Assembly (NCBI GenBank): GCA_047967505.1
Contig: CM106538.1
Direction: 5' to 3' (one strand)
From: Dipteris shenzhenensis
Taxonomy: Eukaryota; Polypodiophyta; Polypodiopsida; Gleicheniales
Length of the DNA: 64,000 bases
This document shows positions 10,337 to 23,791 of the stretch, one piece after another. Below the pieces are notes generated by a model that ran no database searches, was not told the DNA's origin, and saw nothing but the letters and a program-made list of their open reading frames with translations. How positions within the stretch are numbered: position 1 is the stretch's first letter; the number at the start of each line of letters is the position of its first letter. The position numbers and the translations under genes are program-made.

Positions 10337-10598
10337 TTTTGGTGCCGCTGGCTAATTCGAGGTATACTTTCACATTGCACAAGCTCTCTACCATTACCCA
10401 CACATTGCACAATGCTTGTAGCTCAACTGGGAGTGTTTTTAGTGGAGTATAGGATGGGATTGAAGGAGGAAAGTGCGAGTTCAGAGTAGGAAAATTAGAA
10501 ACTCTCATTTCTGACCATAGGGTGTTTTTCATGCATTTGATCTTGTTTTTTAGTGTTTTTTGCTATCACATTGTAGGAATAGCTAGTGTGGGTGATTG

Positions 10599-12371
10599 CT
10601 AAAGTGTGTGAGTAGGCTCTTCTTTTCTTTCTTTTTCTGATGTCGCTTGATCGAGCTTTATCCGCACATGTGGCTTATATTTCCGAAACTTCTTACGTTG
10701 GGAACTATGGGGTAACTTTTCCACTAGTAAGGTGTTTCCAAGTAAGGGTTCATGTGATGCACATATTCTTTCCAGTCCCTCAGGGGACCATTCAAGAGGT
10801 GGTGGTTTTGATTTTGAGGGAGCTGACTTTGTAAGGTACAATTCAACAATCCTTGTTTGGACTCATTCGAATTCATTGAAGTGCTCGGCCTTGGCTTTTC
10901 TACGATTTCCTCCTTCAGCTTTCTTATGGGATCTTCTACTGTTATTCAATTACGGAGGTTCAACTTTTGGGAGCTTGACTGCCATTAGGGCATGCAGAAT
11001 GGCTAAGTCATTATCAAAGATTTGATCTTCAATTTTAGCATTCGCAGCCTCTATTTCAAGGTCCCAAGGAAAATCTGAGTCATCATTGGTATGGGTACCT
11101 TCTTCAGGTTCATTATCCCACTCGAGGTCAGCCATAAAGAATGGCATCTCTAGATCGATTGGTTCTTCATGTTGGAGTGGAGGATCTACCTGTAGCACCT
11201 TAGCATCGATCTGTGATAAGATGGGGTCTAATGAATGGCAGTTGTCGATGGTTGCCAATGTTTGTATCCAGTTTTTGACATTGCTTTGTGAGTCACCCAC
11301 TATGGCATGCTGTTGTAGGGGAGCTGATTTGCTTGAGATTGTCATGGAAGATGTGTCATCCAATGCTGTAGGCACAATTGGTTTAATAGCTCCTGTCCCC
11401 ACATTCACCCTGACTACAGTGTCTCGATTCTGGATTGTCAGTCTATCAGTTCCCTAGTCATGGAGGACTGATGCTTTCGGTAACCAAGGACGTCCCAGTA
11501 AGATTTGATAGAATTTTTTGGGGAGATCCAAGATTGTGAATTGAAGGGAAAAGCGGACTCCTACGATCTTTATGGACACGCCATTCACTATCCCCAAGGG
11601 TTTAGCCCGTGAATCATCGGTAAGGCGTATGTTAAAATTAGCCTTTTGCATTTGTGGGAGACCCCATTCTTCGTACAGCTCCTTGGATAGGACATTTACA
11701 CCTGCTCCACCATCCACTATGGCTTGGACTTCATTATATGCCTTATGGATGAAAGGCACAGTAATGTTGCATGTGTCATCTCTCTCACCCATCCGCACAG
11801 GGATATCTTCAATGTCGTTCATAGGTGGAGGGGGATTTTTGAATTCAACCCATCCTTTAAAACTCTCCCAAAGATTGGGACAATTTCGTAAGAGGATTCT
11901 GATGGGAATTGACATAGGGCAACTCAGGATGCTAGAGAGTGCAGCTCCTTCAAGTTAACGTGGTGGCACATTCTGTTGTGGAGTCTGTTGTTGGAACAAA
12001 GGCTCGATTACAGTATCAATACTTTGTGGGGCCAAGTCATGGATTGAGTCTTGAGCTTGTTTCTCAGCCTCAAATTGAGCTTGTTCATTTTGGACCCATT
12101 GTTGAAGTACCTGAAAACGAGCCTTCTCCACCTCTGCATTTGGGTATGGAGCTTCTTTTATTTGAGGCTCTGGAGTTGATGTGGATGAACTTGGCTGCTC
12201 ATTGCTTGGCGGAGGTGGAGGCACTTGTGCTTTCTTTTTAAGAAGTCGCTTTGGTTGGATTGGAATGTCAGGGTCCTTGGTGGAGATGCAAGAAGAAGCC
12301 AGAGATTGCATGAGAGATTTGAGTAGAGTGCACCCTTCCTCATAGGAGTCACTACAACAGCATAGTGACAC
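10599..12371 (-). pseudogene. Gypsy gag C-terminus and retropepsin-like protease remnant
   Basis: Minus-strand order: 11955-12371, a P/Q/S-rich gag C-terminus (KKKAQVPPPPPSNEQPSSS, then a Q/E-rich helix); 11454-11915, a protease-like domain with VQAIVDGGAGVNVLS and later QILLGRPWL, the two hallmark blocks of Ty3 proteases; 10950-11408, an acidic segment; and 10599-10841, a basic tail. The active site normally reads D-S/T-G-A/S; here it is D-G-G-A. Breaks separate the pieces. No reverse transcriptase follows. Neighbours are other fragments, so this is a truncated copy. Confidence 0.65.
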
Positions 12372-12399
12372 AAGAGAGGGTGGGACTCCGAGACCATCT

Positions 12400-13850
12400 A
12401 AGCAAACACAACACTCCCAGTGTCAACAAGTAGAGTCCCAGACCCCTTGAGTTGAGCCTTCATATGGAAGGTGGGCCAAGGTAGGGGGAAAAAAGTGGAG
12501 CAAATGGGCCAAAAAGAATCAACGGCATCATGCCAACAATGACAAGAGGTGAGCATAGGCAACAACGTAGGCATAGGGACACAGGGCCCACTGACAGTAG
12601 TACCATGGGTCCACTGACATGAGTAACACAGAACCTAGAGAGAGAGCCTTCGATTTCAAGACATTCTTTAGGTCCCTTTAGAGGAGCAACTTCCCGCTTG
12701 CCATCACCCCCCCGTAGCATTAGGAGCAAACATCAGAGACTCTTAGAGCACCAGTACCCCCAACCCCTCCTCAGGAATTGGAAAGGAGCCATAGGAACAA
12801 TAGGCTCCACCATCGCAGGACCAATCGATTGAGACAATGATAGACCCCGCCCTACCACCTTCCCCATCACCCCCAAATCCACCTACCCACTCTCCGCAAC
12901 CCCCCACTACACCTTCCTCGGCCAATTGTTTCTCCTATAGTGATTACCCTCATCACTTGCCTCCCTTCGCCAGCCCCCTCCCCTCCTTCTCAGTTAGTAG
13001 TAGCCAGAGGCCTCTTCCTTGGGTAGCCCACTAGGCCTGATAGGGGGCATGTGAGTAAGGGAAACGTGTGGCCTCTACGCTGTCCTCTCCACAATAGCAG
13101 GGCAGTGCTTTGGTCATACATGGTATAGGTTCTTCTCATACCTTTGGGGAGAGGGAACCCATGACAGAGTCCTCAAGCCTCCACATGCATACGGGTCGAC
13201 CCTTGTTGAGGGAGTTTTGGTGCAGCTAGGACTGTTGAACTACTTGGAGATCACGAATGCGTACTTGATGCCCTTGGAGTTGACCATCCTGATCCTCTAG
13301 CCTCGAGGCATGGGATCTCATACCCACTGAGTTTGAATCGCATTCGGATCCTCCATTTTGCCTCCACAGGGGTGGGATCTCGTACCTACCCAACTTGGCA
13401 ATCCTCCATTTTGCCTCCACGGGGTGGAGAATTGGACCCCTAAGCTTTTTGACAAGATGATGGAGCACCATGGATATCAAATGATGGATGATTGTTGGCT
13501 GGGACCACAGGGTATGGATCTCAAGTAGGCCCATGGCAGTTTTGCACACTTTTAGCTTGGCTTTTCTCCAATAAAGCCCGTCATGTTTGGTGATAAGCTA
13601 TGATCCGTTTGCCCTCATAGGTAGTTTGCTCACAGCTCCACTACTAGACGTTGCAAATTGCACCGACATCTTTGGTGTAGATGTTTCTTTTATGCAATAT
13701 TGGGCTTGGAAGGTTGGGATTGACCCAGTTGCGACCCTGATTCATCAGCGAATGAACATAGATTGCTCGCATCAAAACCCCCGGCAAAGTTGCTTAAATC
13801 CAAATTTCTAGAATAGGCTCCCACACACAAGCGAGCCTTGTTCCCTTCTG
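12400..13850. other. Region without a recognised gene (possible LINE 5' part)
   Basis: Several short frames are open, including a proline/serine-rich one at 12837-13034 (plus). None has a recognisable domain. A short direct repeat, CCTCCATTTTGCCTCCAC, occurs twice at about 13349 and 13405. The proline-rich stretch could be remains of a LINE first ORF, because a LINE endonuclease follows downstream; this is a guess. Confidence 0.4.
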
Positions 13851-16610
13851 TCCCTTCCTCATGAGCTTGACAGTGGTGAGTTGAAATGTGTGTGAGCTCC
13901 ATGACCATGCATGTAGCCAACCGCCATAGTATTTGTGATTCCATGCCAAGAATTGCAACGAGCTCTAGTGGGTAGACCAGTTGATCTTCTCTTGATTCAA
14001 AAGCATGTATTCTCAATAGCAGACATATCACACCACCACCATCTTCTCCTCGGGAGGGCCCCGGGGATTTGGTCCCCATCTGTTGGTAGGAGTGGCGGAG
14101 TATGCATTTTGGTTTCTCAAGCGATGACCTCATAGGTTTTTACATAGGGTGAGCTCTTCCCAGTCTGTGCAATTTGGGTGGGCCTTCAGGTAGGAGAGGC
14201 CTAGATCAGTATCTTGAACCTATCCACACCTGCTTGCAGGCAGCACCATCCAGCTTTCAGGGCAGCTGCTCATGGATCACCTCCTAGAGGTGAACTCATG
14301 GATTGTTGGGGGGGACTTCAATAAACTTAAGTTCATGGAGGATAAGCAAAGAGGTGCCTCATTCACAGAGATGAGGACTACCTAAACCTAACTATTTTGA
14401 TACCTCTACATCTCTAGGTCCTTGCAAAAAAATTTAAGGATTTATTTTTAGTAACAACTAGCTGCAAAGGAAATTCTGTCACATCACATAACCTGTACAA
14501 CTTTCTAAATGAAGCAATTGTTTAGATGATCAACTCCCCATCTATAAGCCCCCATATGAGGAGGGCATGGGGGAGGGAGACCTAGGGCAAGAGCTGCCAC
14601 ATGGGCATCTGTTTGGATGCCATGTGAGCAGCATGCCCAAAGGAAAGAACAGAGAGAGGGGGCTGCCACATGGGCAGCACCTCACAGAAAGGGGCTGCCA
14701 CATAGACAACATCATGGCAGTCATGTGGGCAGCAATCCAGGGTTCATAGTTGGAGGAATACAAGCAACTTGAATAGCCAAAAATGATACCTTTGGGATGC
14801 TGGTGTCTCTGTAGCAAATGTACATACTGATAGAGATGCGGTCTGCACTTTTCCTTTGGCCAACATTGGCACGATGAACTCTTAGAGCATTTAGAGAGAT
14901 TCTACATTGTTGATTGAGCTCTTCTACACGGCGGCTTCATAGGCATTCTAGCAGGCATAGACCACTCGCCAGTAGTCCTTTACTTAGAGCAGCCCCGTCG
15001 TGGAGTAGTCCTTCACTTAGAGCAGCCCCATCGTGGACTCCCCCAGAAGGGGGTCCATATACCAGATGGTCTCTTACAGGATGAGGATGTCCAACAACTA
15101 ATGGCAAAGATATGGAGACACCTCGAGGATAGTCCTATCGAGGATAGTTATTGAGGATAAGAGACACATCGAGGATACTCGTATTGAGGGATGGGTGACA
15201 TGGGTGGCAGAGCAGATTTAGCGGAGTAGCAAGGAACTATAGGGCCAGGCCATGGGATAGAGTGCTGCCATTCATAAGCAAGAGCAAAATTTATGTAGAG
15301 ACCTTGCATCATCGAGAGACTTAAGGACTAGGACCTGGGGTCCCAATGGCTCAGGGATCATCCAGAGAGTGCACGCTCAGAGCTACAAGACTTGGAGGTC
15401 CACAGAGCATAGTTCTCTAGGGGCAGATGCACTAAGACCCCCCATGAGATCCTTGAAATGACCACAACCACTTATCACCAGCTTTTTTAGTCGGATGAGA
15501 CCTCACCCACCTGGCTTCTGACTAGAAAGGCAATTTGGGAGCAAGTCCCCACACTATTGTTTCAGAGGGTCTTAGCAGATGCCTAGAGATGCCCTTCACA
15601 GATGAGGAGATATGGGAGGCCTTACAGGCACTTCCAGCTCAGATGTGGCCAAGGGAGGATGGCTTGACCCCGCTTTTTTTGTTGTTTTTGGGAGCACATC
15701 TCCTTTCATTCCGATTAGTTTGCCAAGAGATCTTTGATTCAGGATCCCTTCCTCACATTCCTTGAGCAGGGGTTGGATATGCCTGATTTTGAAGGGAGGA
15801 GATGCTTGATTCTGAAGGGAGGAGATAGATCTGATATTTGCAAATGGAGGCCGATTACCCTCCTCGACACAGCTTACCAGATCTTGGCCAAGGTCTTGAG
15901 TTTGCGCCTGAGACCCCATCTTCCAGACATCATCCACAAAATGCATACTAGCTTTGTACCAGGAGCGCAGCATCCTAGATAGTCACCTTCTGGAAGGCAA
16001 TGGATTGGGCCAGGGAGGAGGTGCATCCTCTCGTAATCCTACTTCTCGACTTTGAGAAGGCATATGGTAGAATTGAGTGGTCCTTCTTGGAGGAGACTAT
16101 GCAAAGACTCGACTTTTCAGAGAGATGGAGTAGGGGACTATACGGAGTCTCGGCTCTTTATGCAGGCACTTCTAGCCAAGGGATCATTGGGGGCATACAG
16201 GACATGTCTTTCCACTTTCCCGTTCAATGAGACAAGGCTGCCCATTTGCCCCTTATCTCTTTCTTTTTGTGGCAGAAGCCTTGGGCTATTTTATGCGTTC
16301 GCAAGCACTTGGCTTTACAAGGATAAGGCTACTGATTTGGCAGGAGGAGTCCTAGATTTAGAGTTTGCAAATGATATTGTGCTCTATGTTGAAGGCTCCA
16401 CAGTTAGCCTAGAGAGGGTTAGAGGAGCATTGTCCATTTATTGTGATGCCTCCGAAGTTCACATAAAGTGGACCAAATATGTTGGTTTCTTCATAGGTAT
16501 AGAGGTGACCCAGGAGGTCCAAGGTTGTGGAGCAAATTTTGGCTTTTCAATGGATCCCAAATGGAGAGATGGCCAGGTACTTGGGCTGTCAGGTAGGCAT
16601 TGACATCTCG
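13850..16610 (+). mobile_element. LINE remnant with endonuclease and reverse transcriptase
   Basis: Endonuclease traces come first: GRPVDLLLIQKH (about 13975) and SVGRSGGVCILVS (about 14085), then GGDFNKLKFMEDKQRG near 14310, the GDFN block of APE-type endonucleases. RT blocks follow: GDRSDICKWRPITLLDTAYQI (about 15825), the palm motif LLLDFEKAYGRIEWSFLEE (about 16040), and LEFANDIVLYVEG (about 16360), where the usual F/Y-A-D-D is F-A-N-D. Frames change several times and TAG stops are present, so it is dead. A 35-bp tandem repeat (14970-15035, AGTCCTTCACTTAGAGCAG) lies between the domains. Plus orientation throughout. Confidence 0.75.
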
Positions 16611-16929
16611 GCAGAGCAATAGTTCAGCCCAGTTCTGGAGAGTGATCGGTGAAAGCTCTTATACTGGAGCTCCACCAAGCTCTTGCTAGTAGGTCAAGCA
16701 CTAGTGATGAACCAGGTCCTCCTTGCCACATCATGCCACGTCGCTTCTTACTGGTGCTTTCACCAAGGCTGCATGGGGTAGCTATGATGCTTAGTTTGAA
16801 ATTTTCTCTGATTGGGATCAGATGGCAAGCGCAACACCAGGGCTAGGGTGGCTTGGCAAATAATGATCTTGCCCTAGCCATAGGGTGGACTTGGCATTAG
16901 GACTTGGCATTATTGATCCAGAGATGCAA

Positions 16930-17600
16930 AGTAGAGTCCTCTTGGGCAAGCAAAGATATAAGGTAGGATATATGCTTCAAAAGGTAGACTTTACAAGGCA
17001 TATGATGGGCTAGATTCTCATTTTCTTCTTCAATCCCTAATGGACATGGGGATGGGGAGAGAATTTACAAGTTTCATTAGGATCCTACTCACCAATGCTT
17101 TAGCCAAAGTGGACAACAGTGGTGAACTTTCAAATTCTTTCCAATTGAAGAACTCAATAAGTTCCTCTACTTTTTGCCATAGCTACAATTGCTCTAGGAT
17201 GGCTCATATCTCATGAGATAAAGAATGGAGACACCAAAGTCATAGGCTTTCTGATGGATCACAATTGGTTAACCAACAATTTGTAGATGGCACCATGCTT
17301 ACACCTAGATACACTAAAAAGGATGTGTCAGGTGTTATAGCTTGCCTTAACATGTTTTGTCCAGTCTCTAGATCCCTTATCAATCACACAAAGGTAGCTT
17401 ACTCTTCTAATAAACGGCCAACCTTCTCTAGAGACCAAGAGATTTTACATGATTAAGAAGGAAACATCATTTATATTGCTAGCATTTTTATGGGTTTTGG
17501 AATGTCTATAAAACAAATATGGTATTGGTCTTAGAGAAATGGTAGAAAAAGGTGGAGAAGTTGAAAGTCTTTTAAGCTAGCTTGGCTAGGAATATGATGG
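16930..17600 (+). pseudogene. Second LINE reverse transcriptase fragment
   Basis: After a break from the preceding LINE, a different RT reading appears in pieces: KAYDGLDSHFLL and SLMDMGMGREF near 17000-17060, then LTNALAKVDNSGELSNSFQL around 17090-17150. These match the region after the first palm aspartate in L1-type RTs. A later open piece (17265-17456) has no clear motif. The bases just downstream (17780-17965) hold a degenerate ~90-bp tandem repeat. Confidence 0.5.
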
Positions 17601-18294
17601 TCCTCAATGACAACATCTGTCCTATAACCATCTAGCCTCCCTCCAACAAAGATCTGTATCAGTTTGTCATATTTGTACGTCCTTTCTGTAGGGATGATCT
17701 AGCTCTAAGAGAGTTGAAGAAATTAAGGCATGGATACTGTGATTAAGGAAGAATGACTTCATGCTAATAGACTCCATGTGTTTTTTAAATATTTTCAACA
17801 ATGAATTAGTAATTAGAATATACCTCAAGCTTGGTCACTTCTAGAAAAGGTGTTGCAAGTTTTTTTCTATTATCAAGAATTACCAACTTACTAACTAGAA
17901 TGTACCTCATTCTTGGTCAATTTTAGAAAGAGGTTGTAATTAATTAGAAAGGGGCTACAATTGTGGGTCAGTTGTAGGGCAGAGTCGAGTTAAAGTGGAA
18001 GAAATGGCCAATAATAAGGAAGGGGTTTGGTCTCAATGATAGAGACAAGAAGCTAGTATATCAAATGTTGAGTCTTATGGAGGGGATTCTCATAACTAAT
18101 TTTTAGCAAAGAGTTTAGCTAGGTAGGTAGCAACTCCAATCCCCTTATACCTAGACCCAAAGAGGACACTAATGAGTTGATTGGAACCCTTGCTATGAGA
18201 TGGTCCAAACCAGACTACACTTTCTCTTAGTACAAAAAATTTAAAGGCATATGGCTTAAAATCATACCAGAGCAAATGCCTTTCCATATGTGGT

Positions 18295-18385
18295 TATCCT
18301 TACACAAAGCTATGTGGCCAAACTCTAGGAGCCTGAGGATTTACACAAAGTTGTGTGGCCAAACTCTAGGATTCTGAGGATAGGT
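18295..18385 (+). repeat. 41-bp tandem duplication
   Basis: Two adjacent copies of a unit containing TGTGGCCAAACTCTAGGA and CTGAGGAT, differing at a few bases. Confidence 0.7.
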
Positions 18386-18389
18386 AAGT

Positions 18390-21300
18390 CGGATGGAAGG
18401 TTTAAGAGCATGCTAATGGTCAATAGAAGATGTCTTCCACCCTTTTGTTATATGCCCACTTGAAAGGAGAGTATGGAAGAAAATAATTTGCTTATGGGAA
18501 ATCCAATTACCTATAGTGCAATTTGCTAGGTGATGCTTGCAAAATTAGGAGACAATGAGGGCCAAAAGTCAAAGCACATGGATTATGGTCGATATGGATT
18601 TCCATAAATGAGTTCTATCTTAAGATGCTAGTGTTGATCCCAAAATATATTTCCTATTGTGGTTTAGCAAGAGGACTAGAAAAGTTATACAAAAGACACC
18701 AACTTGTAGTATATGCAATTGAAACTAAAAGAATGAGAGCTATTACTATCTCTATTACTATTCTTGGAGCTACTATTGAGATGGCATTTTTTGTGGCTAT
18801 TATTCCAAATATTATTACTAGAGTTGATGCTACTACTACAGTTCTCTTTGGAGCATCTACTATTGTTGTTGGCATTGTCTACGAGTCATCACATATAGAG
18901 TTTTTGGATGTTTAGCACTTCCTTGGCTATGTTTATATGGAATAAGTTTTGGCTACCTATTCGAACCTACTAATTGCTTGTCACATGGGCTCTACATAGT
19001 TACTAAGTACTTCTACACTTATGGGTATTAGCATCAAAGTCTCGTATATTTGTTGGCACGTCCAAAAATAATATAGAAGAAATTATGTAAAAATCTTTCT
19101 TTGATATATAAAAACTATCACCTCCAAAAAAAAGACAATCTCCACTATGTTTCAAATTTGAAAGCAATAATAAGTACCCTTGACAAAATTAGAGGAATAT
19201 AGACAATGAGATTTATGATCTTTTTGATTCTAGCATATGTAAAGTACTATAATACCCAAAAAAGGGTGTGCTTTTGGTACTCTAATTTTGATATATTAGA
19301 TGGAAGGTATTCTTCTCGCGCGGAAGTATGTGGGTATACAAAATTCACAATGGCACTCTCTCATCTAAGCACATGCACTTTCACTTTGATGGATTAAGCT
19401 AAATCAATGCTAATCCAATAAAAATATTGTTGACACATTAGAAGTGTGGAAATGTTGGTGGATAAGAAAAGAAGAATATAATTCCAAGCTATTATATTAT
19501 AGTAGAAACAAATATAGTGAATTACACTTTGTAATCTTTATTAAAAAAAGTAAATTACACATTGTAATGTATCAACAATAGGAAATATCATTAGACCTAG
19601 AGAAAACCAAAACACTATGCCTACACAATGGTAGGAGGACCCTAGATAAATTGCAAGAGTGGCATAAGAAGGACCAAATCTAACAGTTCAACCAAATCAT
19701 TCCAATAAATGGAAAGAGTAGGAAGAGATCTTTGTATGCAAAAAATAGCATCCTAGTTTATATTTTGCTTGTCTTTACTCGCATTTTCACTTGGGTATAT
19801 TATTAGATACCTCTATGATGTACATATTCTCTCTTTTTGGATCTACATCTATGTTACTTTTTAGATCTACAATTGCATTTTTGTTAGGATGATGGTCATG
19901 TTCATATACTAGTTAAAACAAGTATGTTCATTCCAACAAAAATGTCTGTTATATTTAAAGGAATTTCTAAAGAAAAATTGGCCATGTAGCAAAAGCCATA
20001 ATGATACTTGGAGCATTATCTTATATGGGAAGTGTCCATCAGCGACACCCCTCGCATGTGTTTCTCCCCTAGACTCATTGGGTAGGCACTATAGTTGCAA
20101 GATAAGTTTTTGTGAGGTCTCACCCAACTTACGGAAATTAAAAGATCCAAACATATGGATGGTAAGGTAGGATCATAAGATTAGACACTACAATCTACGA
20201 GGAAATAACAATTGTGTCGTGTGAATGTCTAAATGGCTAAGGGATGCTTCCCATCCAAATTCTAGTTTTGTTTTTATGCCTTGTAGTAAAGGTGTCATCT
20301 ATGGGTTTCAACAAATTTTAACACTTTATTGTATAAATGGTGCCAATTGGTGACCAACATGTGCTAATGGATTGTGTGTAGGGTTCCAATCCAATTTCTA
20401 AGCCCACCCATGGGAGTTTCCAATCCTCTCTAATGAATCTAAGGATATGGGTCTCCTTTAATTATAGACATTATATTTCTTCTTCCATGTTCACCCTACT
20501 TGGTTATTTCCACATGGCAATCTCACACATAGCTTGCCAAACCATATGTTACACCCCTCAAGCCATATGTGGCCTCTCACTTACATGTGTCTAATGAGGG
20601 AGGTAATCTAGCCCTCTTACTTGTGGCAGAGTATGCTACATGTCACAAGGGGGGGCTTCTTTTATCATCACCTTGATGTCATCATTCACATCCATTTATG
20701 CACTTTCGCATGCACAAAGGTTTGTTGCATGGCATGCCTAATTACCGCCTATTGTAGTGCATTTTATGGACCTCTACCCATTCAATCAATCTCATCCAGC
20801 CTCCTATGCATCACTTGCTCCACCTTTTTTTGGGTCATTTCATGTAGTCAATGCCCTTGTAATTTTTACACGGGTCATCTTTGCTACTACTAAGTCGTTG
20901 TGTGTCCTTTGGTATTTAGTTCATAGTCAAGCTATCATGATTTGTGCACGTTATACCTTTGCCATATAGCATGCAGCTTTAGAGTGGAGCTATTGTAGTG
21001 TTCCACAATAGCTTTCCTATGAGTGCTATACTTATTACACATGTGGGCTTATGGTTCCTTCTAGTCGTTGGTGTTTGTATGTATTGCTAGCTATAGCTAT
21101 GCACTCGCCAAACTTGCCATTATATACATGACTTTTATATGTGAGAATCTTGCTATTTGCAACGTGATAAGTAGCACTATCTATAGGTGGCTAGGTGGTG
21201 GAATTAGGACTCTACATGCTAGTGACATGCATTGGTCATCGATTGCCCTCATTTCTACATGGTCCTAGAGAAAAGATAATGGTAGCATTGATTAAAAAAA

Positions 21301-21630
21301 AGAGACACACTCATAGATTGGGTGCAATCCCCCAAAATGGTTCTAGGGTATGGGCCTCCTCTACTTTTAGCCATTATATGGTTACTTCCATGTCACCATT
21401 GTATATGTGGGATTATTTATCTTGGCTACATGGGGCTTGCCAAACCATATGTTTTGGTGTTTACATTATAGCTTTTTTATGAATCCTTTCCATTTTCCTA
21501 TGCAAGGTTTTAACATTTACACACATCTTGGCGTGTTTCTTCACCATGTCTCCTATTGCAAAATTGGAGGAAGAGATACAATGATATGTATAGTCTTTTT
21601 TATTTAGCTTATTTATGTTGCTAATAACAA
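18390..21630. other. AT-rich intergenic DNA without a recognised gene
   Basis: Short open frames only. 18720-18880 is an irregular ACT/ATT-rich tract that stays open on both strands because of its composition. Two diverged copies of a block ending GCTTGCCAAACCATATGTT (about 20540 and 21430) show an old dispersed repeat. Confidence 0.55.
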
Positions 21631-21636
21631 TAAAAA

Positions 21637-21934
21637 TGTTGAGATATCAAGCTCTATCCCCGACATATCTCCTGGATGACTATCATTTATGTCACCGCCT
21701 ATGTTAGTTGTACTCGTGGTGTAGTTAGACTACCACGTATGTTTTTGGTTTGGGTTCACATATGAACCACGTATTCTAGGTTTTGACATATAGGGTATTT
21801 CCCTCTTCTATTGTATAGTTGTTGTGTGCAAAAGTGAAGAAAGGCTTCACCCTCCAACCTTGTGTCCTCTCTCTTTTGTGTGTTGTGAATAAAGCTGAAC
21901 TTGAGTCTCCTATCTCTCTCCCTCTTTCTTTACA
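21637..21934 (+). repeat. Copia-1 5' LTR
   Basis: 298 bp, begins TGTTGAGATATC and ends CTTTCTTTACA. A polyadenylation-like AATAAA lies in GTGTGTTGTGAATAAAGC at about 21888, which would mark the end of the R region. Confidence 0.95.
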
Positions 21935-21947
21935 TGGTATCAGAGCC
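21935..21947 (+). other. Copia-1 primer-binding site
   Basis: TGGTATCAGAGCC directly abuts the 5' LTR. It is complementary to the 3' end of initiator methionine tRNA, where minus-strand DNA synthesis starts. Confidence 0.95.
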
Positions 21948-22065
21948 TTGTTCGTGGTAAGGAGCTCAAGACAGAAAGCCAAGTTTGTGGTGTCCTGGTA
22001 AGAGGACCAGTGTTGCTTTCCTACTTCGAGTTTGGGAGCAAATCTCTGCAGGTAGCACAGCCAGA

Positions 22066-22081
22066 AGTGCAGGAGTGCACT
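22066..22081 (+). other. Leader hairpin with GGAG loop
   Basis: AGTGCA-GGAG-TGCACT, a perfect 6-bp stem with a GGAG tetraloop in the Copia-1 leader. GGAG-type loops are known in retroviral packaging signals; a similar role here is inference. Confidence 0.4.
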
Positions 22082-22495
22082 GCTTCAGATTGAGAGGCCC
22101 TTCGCGGTGCGGCGAGAGCGCAGTATATGCTGCGGGAAAAAGGCGAAGCCCTCGGTGACTTTATTTTTCTGATTTGAGGCCGTTTCGGGGCCCGTTTTGA
22201 AGGCGGAAGTTCTTCGCAGGCACTCAGAAAAAGGCCCTGTTTTTGCTGTGCGACCACCGCGCGGCTAGTCGGTGGAAAGGTGCCACCGAAATTGCATCGT
22301 ATGCCTATGTGCAGAGATATTGGGAGTTGCAGATTCATGCCTGTTGCCTGTTGATGCAAAATCGTCACGAGGAAGTGACTGTGTGGTGAAATACCACTTT
22401 CGTCAGTGTTGCAGATCTGCCCCTGTGAGGCTTTTCGCAAAAGTTTTGCTATTTGCCCTTGTGAGGCATTTGCTGTGTTTACAGGTTGCTGTAAA

Positions 22496-23791
22496 ATGTC
22501 TGAGAATCTGTCTACCATTGTCAGTGAGAAGCTTGACAAGAACAACTTCCAAGCATGGAAGTTCAGGATGACAAACTTCCTTATGGGAAAGGGAGTTTGG
22601 GATTACATCAGTGGTGAAACTACAGAACCAGTTTTGGGTGCTGCTCCTACTCCTGCTGAATTGAAGGCCTTTAAAGAATGGCATGAAAAAGCCAGAAAAT
22701 GCCTGTATTGGCTGTCCGTTAGCATTTCAGATTCTATGATTGTGCATATACAGGATCTAGAGACGCCTAAGAAGGCATGGGATACATTGGTGAAGCTGTA
22801 TAGCACAAATACCAAAGCACGAAAGATGCAGCTAAAGCAGGAGTTGCACAATGTGCAAAGGAAAAATCTGAATATAAATGAGTATTCCTTGAAGGTGAAA
22901 GGCCTTGCAGATTCTCTTGCCTCCATTGGAGCACCTGTTGATGATGAGGACTTAGTGTCTGTGACCTTGAATGGTCTTGGGAAAGATTATGCACAATTTC
23001 GGACATCCATTGGAGTCCGTGAAACATTTCCTGATTTTCAGGAACTTATTGCTCTCTTGCTGAGTGAAGAGCAAAGGAATGGTGGTTCAGCCACCTCAAC
23101 TTCTCAAGAGACTGCTTTCTACTCGAATACAGGTAGAGGCAGGGGTAGAGGAAGAGGCCGTTCTGGTGGCCGTGCAGGAAATCAAAACCAACAGCAACAA
23201 CAGGAAAACCAGTCCTATGGAGGAGGACGTGGTAGTTCTAGAGGCAGGGGGAGCCAAAGAGGCCGTGGTTCATGGCAAAGGAACCAGCAAGTAAATAGCA
23301 GCATAGAATGCTATTATTGTGGAAAGCCTGGACACAAGGAGAATACATGCTATAAAAAGCAGAATGACATCAAAAGTGGAAAGTTGCAGCAAAGCAACTA
23401 TGCATCATCAAGTGGGCATGGTGACGACAGAAATGAGCACCTTTTTGTGATGCAGCATATGGTTAACTCCATGTCAGGAGATGCTGCAGCTTGCAATGAT
23501 GTTTGGTATGTTGATTCAGGTGCCTCTAACCACATGACCAGTCATGGTGAGTGGTTTCATGATGTCAGAAATTTGGATAAGCCAGGTTATGTTGAAACAG
23601 GTGATGATACTGCGCACCCAATTACGCAGGTTGGTAAAGTGCCATTGGCTATGCAGGATGGCAAAACAAGTACTTGGCAGATGTACTTCATGTTCCAAAA
23701 ATCACTAAGAACCTGGTTTCAGTTGGCCAGATGGTTGAGCAAGGTCTGCAGGTTAGATTTAATCCTGATGGATGCTTTGTTGAGGACCTGA
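22496..23791 (+). pseudogene. Copia-1 gag and start of protease
   Basis: The start is set at the ATG at 22496 (MSENLSTIVSEKL), which matches the usual Copia Gag N-terminus; the frame is also open for 30 codons upstream. Order: capsid-like domain (residues about 1-230, with the FQAWKFRM and KKAWDTLVKLY blocks), an RG-rich stretch (about 215-260), and a CCHC knuckle CYYCGKPGHKENTC at residues 272-285. The protease active site WYVDSGASNHMT has its aspartate codon at 23513. Near 23665 one base appears to be missing and the frame then runs into unrelated residues until the stop at 23791. Gag itself looks intact; the protease is cut off from the rest of Pol. Confidence 0.9.

Noticed and set aside
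10325-10365. Possible plus-strand Gypsy primer site (TTTGGTGCCGCTGGC)
   Set aside because: Resembles a Lys-tRNA-type site, but the gag nearby is on the minus strand and no LTR end could be defined.
18625-18915. 96-codon hydrophobic frame that looks membrane-like, with an opposite-strand twin
   Set aside because: Produced by an ACT/ATT-type simple-sequence tract; both strands stay open with similar I/V/A/T-rich content, so composition explains it.
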